From contig UCLR01000036.1 in assembly GCA_900473415.1 (NCBI GenBank), positions 62,001-126,000 of the forward strand: 64,000 nucleotides of DNA, read 5' to 3'. A model generated the notes under the pieces. That model searched no databases. It was not told where the DNA came from and saw nothing but the letters and a program-made list of their open reading frames with translations. Made by a program: the position numbers and the translations under genes. Positions 1 to 9,098 of this stretch are shown here, piece by piece. The stretch is from Hyphomicrobiales bacterium (GTDB taxonomy: Bacteria > Pseudomonadota > Alphaproteobacteria > Rhizobiales > Beijerinckiaceae). Positions within the stretch are counted from its first letter, which is position 1, and the number at the start of each line of letters is the position of its first letter.

Positions 1-1667
1 AGACCGGGCATTGGCTGAACGGCCGCCTCGAAGGTAGTCCGGTCGATCGGCTGGTCACGAAGCTGCTCGTTGATTTCGGCCTGCCGCCGGCGGATGGGAT
101 CGCCATCGACGGCTTTCTCGACGGCTATGTGCTCGATCGCCCGCTGTCGGCGCGCCAGGCGCTGGAGCCCTTGGCCCAGACCTTCGGCTTCGACGCCGTG
201 ATGAGTTCCGGTCGGCTGCGCTTCGACGGCCGGGGCGGCGCAGTCTCGCGCCTGCTCGGTCCGGATGATTTCGTCCCCGACCGCGAAGGTGAGCCCTTCA
301 CCCTGCGACGCAACCAGGAGAGTGAGTTGCCGCTGGAGCTTCGCCTCGGCTTCAGCGACAGCGAGAACGACTATCGCAATGCCGCCGCCCGCTCGCGCCG
401 GCTGGCGGGGGTGGCGCGACGCGAGGTCGCGGTTGATACGGCCATCGTCACCCGTGCCGCCGAAGGTCAGCGCCTCGCCGACCAGCGCCTTCAGGAAGCC
501 TGGGCCGGGCGGGAGACGTTGGAATGCGAGCTCTCGCCGCGCTGCCTGGATATCGAGCCCGGCGACGTCGTCTCGGTGCCAGCGGCCGGCGAGGGCCGTC
601 TCTTCCGGGTCACACGCATCGCCGACGGTCCGACCCGGCAGGTCAGCGCGCGGGCGGTTGAGCCAGCGATCTATTCCAGTGCTGGTATCAAGGGCCCAGG
701 CCGCGCGCCGCGCATACCTCCGGCTCTGCCCGGACGGCCGCTCGCGGTGCCGCTGGCCCTGCCCATCGTCACCGCCCAGCCACCGGCGCTGCTCTCGCTC
801 GCCGCCTTCGCGTCGCCCTGGCCCGGAGCGCTCGCGATCTGGAGCGCCGACGATGCCGGACAATTCGCACCCTCCGGCTTCGTCGAGGGGCCTTCGATCG
901 TCGGCGAGACGCTAACGGATCTGCCGCCGGGGCCGCTCTGGCGCACGGACGAGCGCGCCGTGCTGGAGGTCAGGCTGCGCGGCGGCGTGCTCGCCTCAGT
1001 TGCGCCAGAAGCAGCGCTTGCGGGCGCCAATGCACTGGCGCTGATCGACGAGGTTGGCGAGATCGAGATCGTGACAGTCTCTCGGGTCGAGCTCATCGGC
1101 CCGCAGCGCTTCCGCCTCTCCGGCTTCATCCGCGGTCTCGGCGGCTCAGAGGCCGCAGCTGCGCGCCTTCTGCCGGCTGGGAGCCGCATCGTCGTCCTCG
1201 ACGGTTCGGCCGTGACGCTGACGCGCGAGCTGTCCGATGTCGGGCGGACGCTGCGTTGTCGCATCGGTCCCGCCCGCCACGACGTCGGCGATGCAACGAT
1301 GGTGGAGGTTGCCGCGGAGGTCACCGGCCCGGCGCTGCTGCCTTTGTCGCCGATCCGCGCCAAGGCACGACGGACGGATGACGGCATCGCGTTGAGCTGG
1401 CTGAGGCGCACGCGCATCGATGGCGATTCGTGGGAACTAACCGAGGTGCCGCTGGGCGAGGAGACCGAGCGCTACGATCTGCGCATCCTCCACGGTGATG
1501 CGGTGATCCATGCCGAAATCGTCAATGAAGCCGGTTGGCTCTACCCGGCGACGCAGGAGCTCGCTGATTTCGGTGCGCCCCAGCTGGAGCTCGCGCTCTC
1601 GGTCGCGCAGATCAGCGCCGCGGTGGGGAATGGGCGCGAATGGCGTGGACGGATCGCCGTGGGCTGA
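1..1667 (+). CDS. GTA/phage tail (baseplate hub-like) protein, 3' part
   Basis: The reading frame is open from base 3 and has no credible start in the window, so the gene begins upstream; only about the last 555 residues are seen. The visible part resembles the C-terminal half of the large tail protein of gene transfer agents (the gp15, host-specificity or TIM-barrel-like protein) and related phage tail proteins. It has a long beta-rich region with segments such as SARQALEPLAQTFGFDAV and SPRCLDIEPGDVVSV. In GTAs this protein sits at the tail tip and contacts the recipient cell. It is probably the last large structural gene of a GTA cluster lying to the left. No lysis or integrase gene is visible, so a GTA and an ordinary prophage cannot be told apart here. 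The family call rests on recognition of the sequence style, not on a catalytic motif. Confidence 0.7.
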   Translation, partial: TGHWLNGRLEGSPVDRLVTKLLVDFGLPPADGIAIDGFLDGYVLDRPLSARQALEPLAQTFGFDAVMSSGRLRFDGRGGAVSRLLGPDDFVPDREGEPFTLRRNQESELPLELRLGFSDSENDYRNAAARSRRLAGVARREVAVDTAIVTRAAEGQRLADQRLQEAWAGRETLECELSPRCLDIEPGDVVSVPAAGEGRLFRVTRIADGPTRQVSARAVEPAIYSSAGIKGPGRAPRIPPALPGRPLAVPLALPIVTAQPPALLSLAAFASPWPGALAIWSADDAGQFAPSGFVEGPSIVGETLTDLPPGPLWRTDERAVLEVRLRGGVLASVAPEAALAGANALALIDEVGEIEIVTVSRVELIGPQRFRLSGFIRGLGGSEAAAARLLPAGSRIVVLDGSAVTLTRELSDVGRTLRCRIGPARHDVGDATMVEVAAEVTGPALLPLSPIRAKARRTDDGIALSWLRRTRIDGDSWELTEVPLGEETERYDLRILHGDAVIHAEIVNEAGWLYPATQELADFGAPQLELALSVAQISAAVGNGREWRGRIAVG

Positions 1668-1730
1668 TCTACTCTGGATTGTAGAAGAGGCGTTGCATTC
1701 ATGGCGCATTCAGGCCGGTGGGGTTAGCGC

Positions 1731-2054
1731 TTGTCGATGATGCCGGTGGAATCGATTCTAGCCTTTGCGCTTCTCTCCGCGTCGCCGATGCCTATCGTGC
1801 GCGTCGACGATGCGACGCCGATCTCGTGCCTGTCCTCGGACGAGATGCGCGATGCCGTTGCCGATGGGCGGGTGATCAAACCGGCGGAGGCCTCTCGCCA
1901 CGCCCGGCATGCCGCGCCCGGCGAAGTCGTTCGCATCAGGCTCTGTCGCCAGGGCGAGGATTTCGTCTATGTCGTCACCACGTTGAAGCGCGACGGTCGC
2001 GTGGCCCGGGTGACGCTGGAAGGGCAATCCGGCAAGATCTCCACCATTCGCTGA
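1731..2054 (+). CDS. Small secreted protein upstream of feuPQ (FeuN-like candidate)
   Basis: This frame encodes about 107 residues. It may start at TTG 1731 or at ATG 1737 or 1740; a GGTGGGG stretch just upstream suits any of them. The N-terminus (ILAFALLSASPMPIVRVD) looks like a short signal sequence. The rest has a small PepSY-like pattern with the strand segments VVRIRLCRQG and DFVYVVTTLKRDGRVARVTL. In Sinorhizobium meliloti a small periplasmic protein, FeuN, is encoded next to feuP-feuQ and restrains the FeuQ kinase. Position, size and predicted export suggest the same role here, but that is inference; I see no diagnostic FeuN motif. A 103-base gap holding a repeat element separates it from feuP. 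Confidence 0.6.
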   Translation: MSMMPVESILAFALLSASPMPIVRVDDATPISCLSSDEMRDAVADGRVIKPAEASRHARHAAPGEVVRIRLCRQGEDFVYVVTTLKRDGRVARVTLEGQSGKISTIR

Positions 2055-2064
2055 TCGCGAATCA

Positions 2065-2115
2065 GCGCATTTTCGAGCGAATTCAATACCGGTTCGCGCC
2101 AAGAAGATGCGATAA
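2065..2115. repeat. Interspersed palindromic repeat, family A copy 1
   Basis: The element starts GCGCATTTTCGAGCGAA, has ACCGGTTCGCG in the middle and ends GAAGATGCGATAA. The ends form an imperfect inverted repeat. The same core recurs near 11101 and 23923. This copy lies between the small secreted gene and feuP and lacks the second palindrome seen in copy 3. Confidence 0.75.
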
Positions 2116-2157
2116 GCCCATCAGCCGAGGCGCCCCGCAAACTGGAGCTAACCGACC

Positions 2158-2826
2158 GTGAGACTGCTCGTCGTCGAGGACGACAAGGACCTCAACCGCC
2201 AGATCGTGACCGCGCTCGAGAATGCCGGCTACGCCGTAGACAAGGCCTTCGACGGAGAGGAGGGGCTCTATCTCGGCGAGACCGAGCCCTATGACGCCAT
2301 CATTCTCGATCTCGGCCTGCCGAAGGTCGATGGGGTCGCTGTCCTGCAGGGCTGGCGCCGCGCTGGCAAGACCATGCCGGTGCTGATCCTGACCGCGCGC
2401 GACCGCTGGAGCGACAAGGTCGGCGGCTTCGATGCCGGCGCCGACGACTATGTCGTGAAGCCCTTCCATATCGAGGAATTGCTGGCGCGCGTGCGCGCTC
2501 TGCTGCGCCGCGCCGCCGGGCATGCGACCTCGGAGCTCGTCTGCGGCCCCGTCCGGCTCGACACGCGCGCGAGCCGCGTGGTCGTCGACGGCAATCCGGT
2601 GAAGCTCACCTCGCATGAATACCGGCTGCTCTCCTATCTGATGCATCACCAGGGCCGCGTCGTCTCGCGGACGGAGCTGGTCGAGCATCTCTACGATCAG
2701 GATTTCGACCGTGATTCCAACACGATCGAGGTCTTCGTCGGCCGCCTGCGCAAGAAGCTCGGCGTCGAGATCATCGAGACCGTCCGGGGCCTCGGCTATA
2801 TCGCCGCCGCCCCGGAAAAGGTCTGA
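2158..2826 (+). CDS. feuP: OmpR-family response regulator, FeuP-like
   Basis: This 222-residue protein has a receiver domain (about residues 1-115) followed by an OmpR/PhoB winged-helix DNA-binding domain (about 125-220). The acidic pocket is EDD near residue 8, the phosphoacceptor Asp is in YDAIILDLGLP near residue 51, and the Lys is in DYVVKPF. The start is GTG 2158. Its stop overlaps the ATG of the kinase gene (TGATG), so the pair is translationally coupled. The order FeuP-FeuQ-ccm is that of rhizobia, where the system is tied to iron uptake (R. leguminosarum) and cyclic glucan export (S. meliloti). The specific name rests on this synteny; the family assignment is firm. Confidence 0.85.
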   Translation: MRLLVVEDDKDLNRQIVTALENAGYAVDKAFDGEEGLYLGETEPYDAIILDLGLPKVDGVAVLQGWRRAGKTMPVLILTARDRWSDKVGGFDAGADDYVVKPFHIEELLARVRALLRRAAGHATSELVCGPVRLDTRASRVVVDGNPVKLTSHEYRLLSYLMHHQGRVVSRTELVEHLYDQDFDRDSNTIEVFVGRLRKKLGVEIIETVRGLGYIAAAPEKV

Positions 2827-4199
2827 TGCCACCGAAGTCCCATCGCTATTCGCTGGGAACGCGCCTGTTCCTCTCGGCCGCGTTCTGTTGCGTGCTGATC
2901 CTGGTCCTGGCGGGCGTAGGCCTCACCACCTTCTACCGTCGCTCGGCCGAGCGCGGCTTCGACGAGCGGCTCTCGGTCTACATCAAGCAGCTGGTCGCGG
3001 ACCTCGCCGCGCCGCCCGAGACCGAGCGTCAGACGGTGGGCGATCTCGGCGAGCCGCGCTTCGACCTGCCGCTGACCGGCTGGTACTGGCAGATCGTGCG
3101 CCTCGACGGCGAGCGGCCGAATGTGCGCTCGTCGCGCTCGCTGGTCGGCGGCCAGCTGCCGAAGCTGCTCGACCAGGGCATCGCACCGAACAACCGCGGC
3201 CTGCGCGAGAGTTACGTCTCCGGACCGGACGACCGGCTGCTGCGTATCCTGGAGCGCGAAATCGACGTCGGTGAGGACGGGCGTTTCACCGTCGCGGTCG
3301 CTGCGCCAGCCGACGAGATCGAGGGCGACATCCGGGATTTCCGGTTCGCGCTGGCGATGACCTTCCTGCTGCTCGGGATCGCGCTCGTCGCCTCGACGTT
3401 GCTGCAGGTGCGGTTCGGCTTGCGCCCGCTCGTACGTCTCCGAAGGGCCGTCGGCGCGGTGCGAACTGGCGAGAGCCCTCGCATCGCCGGCCAGTATCCG
3501 CCCGATCTCGCGCCGCTGGCGAGCGAGCTCAACCAGCTCATCGACGCCAATCACGAGATCCTCGACCGCGCCCGCACCCAGGTCGGCAATCTTGCCCATG
3601 CCCTGAAGACGCCGCTCAGCGTGATGATGAACGAGGCTGGCGGCGGCGAGGCGCAGCTCTCGCAGACCGTGCGGACGCAGACCGCGATCATGCGCGACCA
3701 GGTTCAGTACTACCTCGACCGGGCCCGGGCCGCGGCTCTTTCCGGCGCGCTCGGCGGCGTCACCGAGGTTGCGCCTTCCCTCGACGCGCTGCTGCGCACT
3801 TTCACCAAGATCTCGCAGGACAGGGAGATCGCCAGCTCGCATGACGTCCCGCCCTCGCTGCGCTTCCGCGGCGAGAAACAGGACCTCGAGGAGATGCTCG
3901 GGAACCTCCTGGACAACGCCTTCAAATGGGCCGCTTCCACAGTCAAGGTGACGCTGGACGGTCCGGTCGGACAGGACGAGCGAATTGTACTGCTGATCGA
4001 CGACGACGGTCCCGGCCTGCCCGCTGAGGCGATGGCCGAGGTGCTGAAGCGTGGCCATCGGCTCGATGAGGCGAGGCCGGGTTCGGGCCTCGGCCTCTCC
4101 ATTGTCGTGGACCTCGCCAAGCTCTATGGCGGTGGGCTGACCTTGCTGCGCTCGCCGCTTGGTGGCTTGCGTGCGCGGCTGGTACTACCTTCAATTTAG
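2826..4199 (+). CDS. feuQ: Membrane sensor histidine kinase, FeuQ-like
   Basis: This 457-residue protein is an inner-membrane sensor kinase. It has TM1 at about residues 12-36 (LFLSAAFCCVLILVLAGVG), a periplasmic sensor region of about 140 residues, and TM2 near 180 (ALAMTFLLLGIALVASTLL). A HAMP-like linker follows. The H-box is NLAHALKTPLSVMM near residue 260 and carries the phosphorylated His. The ATPase domain has an N-box (NLLDNAFKWA), DDDGPGLP and GSGLGLSIV. It would autophosphorylate and pass phosphate to the regulator encoded immediately upstream. The sensor domain is PhoQ-like in layout, and the signal is not evident. A 68-base gap then leads to ccmI. Confidence 0.88.
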   Translation: MPPKSHRYSLGTRLFLSAAFCCVLILVLAGVGLTTFYRRSAERGFDERLSVYIKQLVADLAAPPETERQTVGDLGEPRFDLPLTGWYWQIVRLDGERPNVRSSRSLVGGQLPKLLDQGIAPNNRGLRESYVSGPDDRLLRILEREIDVGEDGRFTVAVAAPADEIEGDIRDFRFALAMTFLLLGIALVASTLLQVRFGLRPLVRLRRAVGAVRTGESPRIAGQYPPDLAPLASELNQLIDANHEILDRARTQVGNLAHALKTPLSVMMNEAGGGEAQLSQTVRTQTAIMRDQVQYYLDRARAAALSGALGGVTEVAPSLDALLRTFTKISQDREIASSHDVPPSLRFRGEKQDLEEMLGNLLDNAFKWAASTVKVTLDGPVGQDERIVLLIDDDGPGLPAEAMAEVLKRGHRLDEARPGSGLGLSIVVDLAKLYGGGLTLLRSPLGGLRARLVLPSI

Positions 4200-4267
4200 T
4201 CAGAACCGAATGTCGCGTGACCCTTTGTCACCATGAACATGGCCGGTCGATTGGATAAGAACGCCGC

Positions 4268-5371
4268 ATGATGCTTTGGGCGATCCTTGCGGCGATGACG
4301 GGAGCGGCGATCTTCGCCTTGCTCTGGCCGCTGAGTCATGGCCGGACGGAGGGCTTTGCCGACGTCGCGGATGCGCGCAGCCTCTATCGCTCGCAGCTCA
4401 AGGAGATCGACCGCGATCTCGCCCGCAACCTGATCGGGGTGGGAGAGGCGGAAGCCGCCCGCGCCGAAGCGGCTCGCCGTCTGCTGCGGGCGGCCAATGA
4501 CGAGGAAAGGCCCGCTGGCGAGACCGAGCCCTCACTGCGCCGCCGCCGCGCGAGTTCCGCCCTGATGCTCTCGGTGGTGCCGCTGTTCGCGCTGTTGGTC
4601 TATGGCCTTTACGGCTCGCCGGATCTGCCCGACCAGCCGCTGGCGGCGCGGCTGGAGAAGGCCGGGCCGCATCAGGATTTCGCCATCATCCTCGCCCGCA
4701 TGGAGGCGCATCTCGCCGCTAACCCGGCCGATGCGAGGGGCTGGTCGCTGCTGGCCCCGATCTATCTCCGGCAAGGGCGTTTTGACGAGGCCGCCAAGGC
4801 CTTCGCCGCCGCGGTTCGCTACGGCAAGCCGGACACCGACCTGCTCGCCGGCCTCGGCGAGGCGCGCATCCTCGAGGCTGGCGGCGTGGTGACGGCCGAT
4901 GCGCGCGACGCCCTGGCCGAGGCCGTGAAGCTAGATCCGAAGAATGCGCGGGCGCGCTACTACCTCGCCATCGCGAAGGAGCAGGATGGCGACGGCGAGG
5001 CTGCGGTCGCGAGCCTGCAGCAGCTTCTGGCCGATGCTCCGCCCGAGGCCGATTGGACCGCTTCCGTCCGTGCGCGCATCGAGCAGATCCAGGGCGATGC
5101 CGGCCGCAAGGCCGTCGCGGCTCTGCCGGAAGCCGAGCGCCAGCAGGCGATCCGGGGCATGGTCGACGGCCTTGCGGCGCGGCTGGCGGAGGGCGGCGGT
5201 ACGCTGCCTGAATGGACCCGCCTGATACGAGCCCGCAGTGTCCTGGGCGACAAGCCCGCCGCGCTTGCGGCCGTGAAGACGGCGCGTGAGCGGCTGGCAC
5301 AGGATGCGGCGGCCCTTGCCGCCATCGACGCCTTGGCCAATGAATTGGCCTTGAAGGAGACTGCCCCATGA
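4268..5371 (+). CDS. ccmI: Cytochrome c maturation protein CcmI (CycH)
   Basis: CcmI belongs to the haem-lyase step of System I cytochrome c biogenesis. It holds apocytochrome c for CcmF and CcmH at the outer face of the inner membrane. The 367-residue protein starts with a TM helix (about residues 3-20), then a cytoplasmic segment with the family's [19 protein letters not shown] stretch. A second TM helix lies at about 95-112, followed by a periplasmic TPR region ([18 protein letters not shown] onward). Its stop overlaps the ATG of ccmE by four bases, and the four genes ccmI, ccmE, ccmF and ccmH are packed as one operon. Confidence 0.92.
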   Translation: MMLWAILAAMTGAAIFALLWPLSHGRTEGFADVADARSLYRSQLKEIDRDLARNLIGVGEAEAARAEAARRLLRAANDEERPAGETEPSLRRRRASSALMLSVVPLFALLVYGLYGSPDLPDQPLAARLEKAGPHQDFAIILARMEAHLAANPADARGWSLLAPIYLRQGRFDEAAKAFAAAVRYGKPDTDLLAGLGEARILEAGGVVTADARDALAEAVKLDPKNARARYYLAIAKEQDGDGEAAVASLQQLLADAPPEADWTASVRARIEQIQGDAGRKAVAALPEAERQQAIRGMVDGLAARLAEGGGTLPEWTRLIRARSVLGDKPAALAAVKTARERLAQDAAALAAIDALANELALKETAP

Positions 5372-5892
5372 GCGTCGCTCAGCCGGCCAAGCCCTTGTCG
5401 GCCAAACCCTTGCCTGCCAAGCGCCGGATGACCCGCAAGCAGCACCGGTTGATCCTGATCGCAGCCGCGGGCGCGGTGCTGTTCTTCGCAGCGGGGCTCG
5501 TTCTCTTCGCAATGCGTGATTCGATCGTCTTCTTCTATGGCCCGACCGAGATCGTCCAGAAGGGCGTGGCGCCGGGCACGCGCATGCGGCTCGGCGGGCT
5601 GGTGGAGACTGGCTCCGTCCAGCGCGGACCGGACCAGCGCGTCAGCTTCGGCGTCACCGACGGCACGAGCTCCGTCACGGTCAGCTACAAGGGCCTGCTG
5701 CCCGACCTGTTCCGCGAAGGACAGGGCGTCGTGACCGAGGGTGTCTTCGAGGGGGCCGGGCGCTTCAGGGCGGATTCGGTGCTGGCGAAGCACGATGAGA
5801 ATTACATGCCGCGCGAAGTCGCTGACGCGCTGAAGAAGCAGGGCCACTGGGAGCCGGGCGGTGCCTATGCGCCCCCCGCGGCCAAGCCGTGA
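5368..5892 (+). CDS. ccmE: Haem chaperone CcmE (CycJ)
   Basis: CcmE receives haem from the CcmABCD machinery, binds it covalently and hands it to CcmF. The 174-residue protein has a basic cytoplasmic N-terminus, one TM anchor (about residues 30-50, [20 protein letters not shown]), and a periplasmic OB-fold domain containing [13 protein letters not shown]. The haem-binding His and nearby Tyr lie in [11 protein letters not shown] near residue 145. The extended N-terminus has a short repeated [11 protein letters not shown] element. The gene overlaps ccmI by four bases and precedes ccmF by seven bases. Confidence 0.95.
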   Translation: MSVAQPAKPLSAKPLPAKRRMTRKQHRLILIAAAGAVLFFAAGLVLFAMRDSIVFFYGPTEIVQKGVAPGTRMRLGGLVETGSVQRGPDQRVSFGVTDGTSSVTVSYKGLLPDLFREGQGVVTEGVFEGAGRFRADSVLAKHDENYMPREVADALKKQGHWEPGGAYAPPAAKP

Positions 5893-5899
5893 GCCAAGC

Positions 5900-7879
5900 A
5901 TGATCGCCGAGATCGGTCACTACGCGCTGGCGCTCGCGCTCGGCGTCTCGGTCATCCAGGCGCTGGTGCCGTTCTGGGGCGTCGTGCGCCAGGACAGGGC
6001 GCTGGCCTCGGTCGGCAGCAGCGCGGCGCTGACCAGCTTCGGGCTGGTCGCGCTCTCCTTCCTGGCGCTGGTCGCATCCTATGTGCGCTCCGATTTCTCG
6101 GTCGCGAACGTCGTCGCCAACTCCCATTCGACGCAGCCGCTGATCTTCAAGTTCACCTCGGTCTGGGGCAACCACGAGGGCTCGATGCTGCTCTGGGTGC
6201 TGATCCTGACGCTGTTCGGCGCGCTGGTGGCGCTCTCGCGCAATTCGCTGCCGCCGCGGCTGAGGGCCGGCGCGCTCGCGGTGCAGGGGCTGGTGGCGGT
6301 GGCCTTCCTCGCCTTCGTCCTGTTCACCTCGAACCCGTTCCAGCGCCTTTCGCCGGCACCCGCCGAGGGCCAGGACCTGAACCCGATCCTGCAGGACCTC
6401 GGCCTCGCGATCCATCCGCCGCTGCTCTACATCGGCTATGTCGGCTTCTCGATCACCTATGCCTTTGCGGTCGCGGCGCTGATCGACGGGCGCATCGACG
6501 CGATGTGGGCGCGCGCGGTGCGGCCCTGGACGCTTCTGGCCTGGATATTCCTGACGCTCGGCATCGCGATGGGCTCCTACTGGGCCTATTACGAGCTCGG
6601 CTGGGGCGGCTGGTGGTTCTGGGACCCGGTCGAGAACGCTTCCTTCATGCCCTGGCTCGCCGGCACGGCGCTGATCCACTCCACCGTGGTGATGGAGAAG
6701 CGCGACTCGCTAAAGGTTTGGACGATCCTCCTCGCGATCCTGACCTTCTCGCTCTCGCTGCTCGGCACCTTCATCGTGCGCTCCGGCGTGCTGACCTCGG
6801 TGCATTCCTTCGCCAGCGACCCGGCGCGCGGCGTCTTCATCCTGCTGATCCTGGTCTTCTTCGTCGGCGGCTCGCTCACGCTTTTCGCCTGGCGGGCGCC
6901 GCTGCTCAGGCAGGGCGGGCTGTTCGCGCCGATCTCCCGGGAGAGCGCGCTGGTCGTCAACAACGTCTTCCTGGCGACCGCCTGCGCCACCGTCTTCGTC
7001 GGGACGCTCTACCCGCTGGTGCTGGAACTGCTGACCGGCGCCAAGATCTCGGTCGGCGCGCCCTTCTACAACGCCACCTTCGTGCCGGTGATGGTGCCGC
7101 TGCTGTTGATCCTGCCGATCGGCCAGTCGCTGGCCTGGAAGCGGGGCGATCTGCTCGGCGCCGCCCAACGCAATGCCGCGGCCTTCGGGCTCGCCCTGCT
7201 GGCGGCGCTGGCGCTCATCGCCTTCACCCAGGGCGGGCCGGTTCTCGCCCCGCTCGGCATCGGGCTCGGGCTCTTCCTCGTCCTGAGCGCCGTCTTCGAT
7301 CTGGGCGAGCGCATCGTCACGCGCGCGAGCGGCTGGCGGGCGGTGCTCTCGCGGGCGAAGGGCCTGCCGCGCTCGGCCTGGGGCACGGCGTTCGCGCATG
7401 CCGGGGTGGGCCTGAGCATCATCGGCATCGCCGCCGCGGCCTGGAGCAGCGAGGCCATCGCTGTGCTCAAGCCCGGCGAGCGGCTGACCAGCGGCCGCTA
7501 CACGGTCGTGCTCGAATCTGTGACGCCGCGCACAGGCCCGAATTTCCGGGCCGAGGTCGCCCGCTTCCAGCTCTTCTTCGGCGGTCGCGAACTGGAGTCG
7601 ATCGAAGCCTCCAAGCGCATCTATACCGCCCGCGGCATGCCGACGACGGAGGCCGGTATCCGCACGCACGGGCTGAGCCAGGCCTATGTCAGCCTCGGCG
7701 AGGCGCAGGATGGCGGGGTCGCGGTGCGCCTCTACGACAAGCCGCTGATCCTGCTGATCTGGATCGGCGCGCTCGTCATGGCCCTCGGCGGCGGGCTTTC
7801 CCTGACCGACCGGCGCTTCCGGCTGGCGGCGCCGCGCCGTGCCGCCCCCGTCGCGGCGCAAGCCCAGCCGGCGGAGTAG
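5900..7879 (+). CDS. ccmF: Haem lyase subunit CcmF (CycK)
   Basis: CcmF is the polytopic membrane protein that reduces and attaches haem to the CXXCH motif of apocytochromes. The 659-residue protein is almost wholly transmembrane. It has the tryptophan-rich WWD domain (GWGGWWFWDPVENASFMPWL) near residues 230-255, which binds haem. His residues that fit the conserved haem ligands lie in NHEGSMLLW and in LAIHPPLLYIGY. I chose ATG 5900, seven bases after the ccmE stop; the frame stays open upstream inside ccmE, but the extra residues are not family-like. Length matches the family. Confidence 0.96.
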   Translation: MIAEIGHYALALALGVSVIQALVPFWGVVRQDRALASVGSSAALTSFGLVALSFLALVASYVRSDFSVANVVANSHSTQPLIFKFTSVWGNHEGSMLLWVLILTLFGALVALSRNSLPPRLRAGALAVQGLVAVAFLAFVLFTSNPFQRLSPAPAEGQDLNPILQDLGLAIHPPLLYIGYVGFSITYAFAVAALIDGRIDAMWARAVRPWTLLAWIFLTLGIAMGSYWAYYELGWGGWWFWDPVENASFMPWLAGTALIHSTVVMEKRDSLKVWTILLAILTFSLSLLGTFIVRSGVLTSVHSFASDPARGVFILLILVFFVGGSLTLFAWRAPLLRQGGLFAPISRESALVVNNVFLATACATVFVGTLYPLVLELLTGAKISVGAPFYNATFVPVMVPLLLILPIGQSLAWKRGDLLGAAQRNAAAFGLALLAALALIAFTQGGPVLAPLGIGLGLFLVLSAVFDLGERIVTRASGWRAVLSRAKGLPRSAWGTAFAHAGVGLSIIGIAAAAWSSEAIAVLKPGERLTSGRYTVVLESVTPRTGPNFRAEVARFQLFFGGRELESIEASKRIYTARGMPTTEAGIRTHGLSQAYVSLGEAQDGGVAVRLYDKPLILLIWIGALVMALGGGLSLTDRRFRLAAPRRAAPVAAQAQPAE

Positions 7880-7883
7880 GGCG

Positions 7884-8354
7884 ATGCGCAGGCTTCTCCT
7901 CGCATGCGGCCTGATGCTGCTGGCGATCGCCGGCGCACGGGCGGTGCAGCCCGACGAGGTGCTGCCGAACCCGGCGCTGGAGCAGCGGGCGCGGGCGATC
8001 TCCGGCGGACTGCGCTGCCTCGTCTGCCAGAACCAGTCGATCGACGATTCCGATGCGCCGCTGGCGCGCGACCTGCGCATCCTGGTGCGCGAGCGCCTGG
8101 TCGCGGGCGACAGTGACAGCGCCGTGATCGATTTTGTCGTCGCGCGCTACGGCGATTTCGTGCTGCTGCGCCCGCCTTTCAATGCGCAGACCCTACTGTT
8201 GTGGGTAGCGCCCTTTCTCATCCTCTTGCTGGCGCTGCTCTTCGCGTGGACGCGTGTGCGCAATCGCCCGGCTTCCATGGCCGGGCCGCAACCCCTGTCC
8301 CCGGAAGAGCGCGAAAGACTCGCGACCCTGATCGAGCCGGACGAAAAGCCCTAA
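7884..8354 (+). CDS. ccmH: Cytochrome c maturation thiol-reductase subunit CcmH (CycL)
   Basis: CcmH keeps the cysteines of apocytochrome c reduced for haem attachment. The 156-residue protein has a signal peptide (MRRLLLACGLMLLAIAGARA), the diagnostic LRCLVCQNQSI motif with its CXXC pair near residues 45-48, and one C-terminal TM helix (LLLWVAPFLILLLALLFAW). ATG 7884 lies four bases after the ccmF stop. This is the short, CcmL-type version without the TPR domain, which here is supplied by the separate CcmI. CcmABCD and CcmG are not in the window. Confidence 0.94.
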   Translation: MRRLLLACGLMLLAIAGARAVQPDEVLPNPALEQRARAISGGLRCLVCQNQSIDDSDAPLARDLRILVRERLVAGDSDSAVIDFVVARYGDFVLLRPPFNAQTLLLWVAPFLILLLALLFAWTRVRNRPASMAGPQPLSPEERERLATLIEPDEKP

Positions 8355-8406
8355 AGCGTGCCGCTCTTGCTCGGGATGACCGCCTTCTACCGATAAGCCA
8401 CAGGCT

Positions 8407-8922
8407 TCAGCGGCTGAGCCCGCAGGCCCTGAACAGCTCCTGCGAATAGATGTGCATGCTGGCGCCGGCGATCGCGTAACGCACGCGACCGCTCTCCGCA
8501 GGCTGCGGCGAGGCGAAGGTCGCATAGTTTCGGGCGAAGCAGGCTGCATCTCTGCCCGAGTAGCCGCGCTCTGCGGCAAGGTGCAGCCCCAGCCCGTAGA
8601 CCCCGCCGCGGGGGCGGGGAGCACCGGCGGCGCCGAAGCGTTCCGCGCCCCGCCGCCCTGCCAGGTCCTGAAGTCGATCGACGCCGCAGCGCGAACGTTG
8701 CTCGGCGTTATAGGCGGGAGTCGAGGCGGCAGACCAACTGCGCCTGCCGTCCGGCCTCTCGACTACGACCGCGTGCTTCGCGAAGACGCGCGCATAGCAA
8801 TCGGCGTTGTCGTAGCCTCGCGTCGTCGCAACACGCAGGCCGGCCTGATAGGCCGATCCTTGCGCCAAAGCCGGGCCGCTCGCCCAGGCAGCCACCAGCA
8901 ATATTCCCCAGCCTAAACGCAT
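8407..8922 (-). CDS. Secreted protein of unknown function
   Basis: This 171-residue product has a clear signal peptide (MRLGWGILLVAAWASGPALA, cleavage near residue 22). The mature part has four spaced cysteines, in DNADCYARVF, RSRCGVD, GRDAACFARNY and FRACGLSR, suggesting two disulphides in the periplasm. I chose ATG 8922 because the signal peptide begins there and a GGGGGAC stretch precedes it; the upstream open frame has no protein character. I do not recognise the family. It is transcribed toward ccmH and away from degP. Confidence 0.6.
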   Translation of the reverse strand: MRLGWGILLVAAWASGPALAQGSAYQAGLRVATTRGYDNADCYARVFAKHAVVVERPDGRRSWSAASTPAYNAEQRSRCGVDRLQDLAGRRGAERFGAAGAPRPRGGVYGLGLHLAAERGYSGRDAACFARNYATFASPQPAESGRVRYAIAGASMHIYSQELFRACGLSR

Positions 8923-9098
8923 GGTCGTCGTCCCCCGTCCCCAAGGTAAGGGGCACCGACGACGAGCCGGCGTCAAGACGGCAGGCTCAGCTTCCAACCT
9001 TACGAAAACGTCATGTTCTGGCCAAAGCCGCGTAAGGCGGCCGGCCTCATGGTCCTCGCCATGCACAGGGGCTCCCCTGTCAACCAAGAGGTTCCCGC

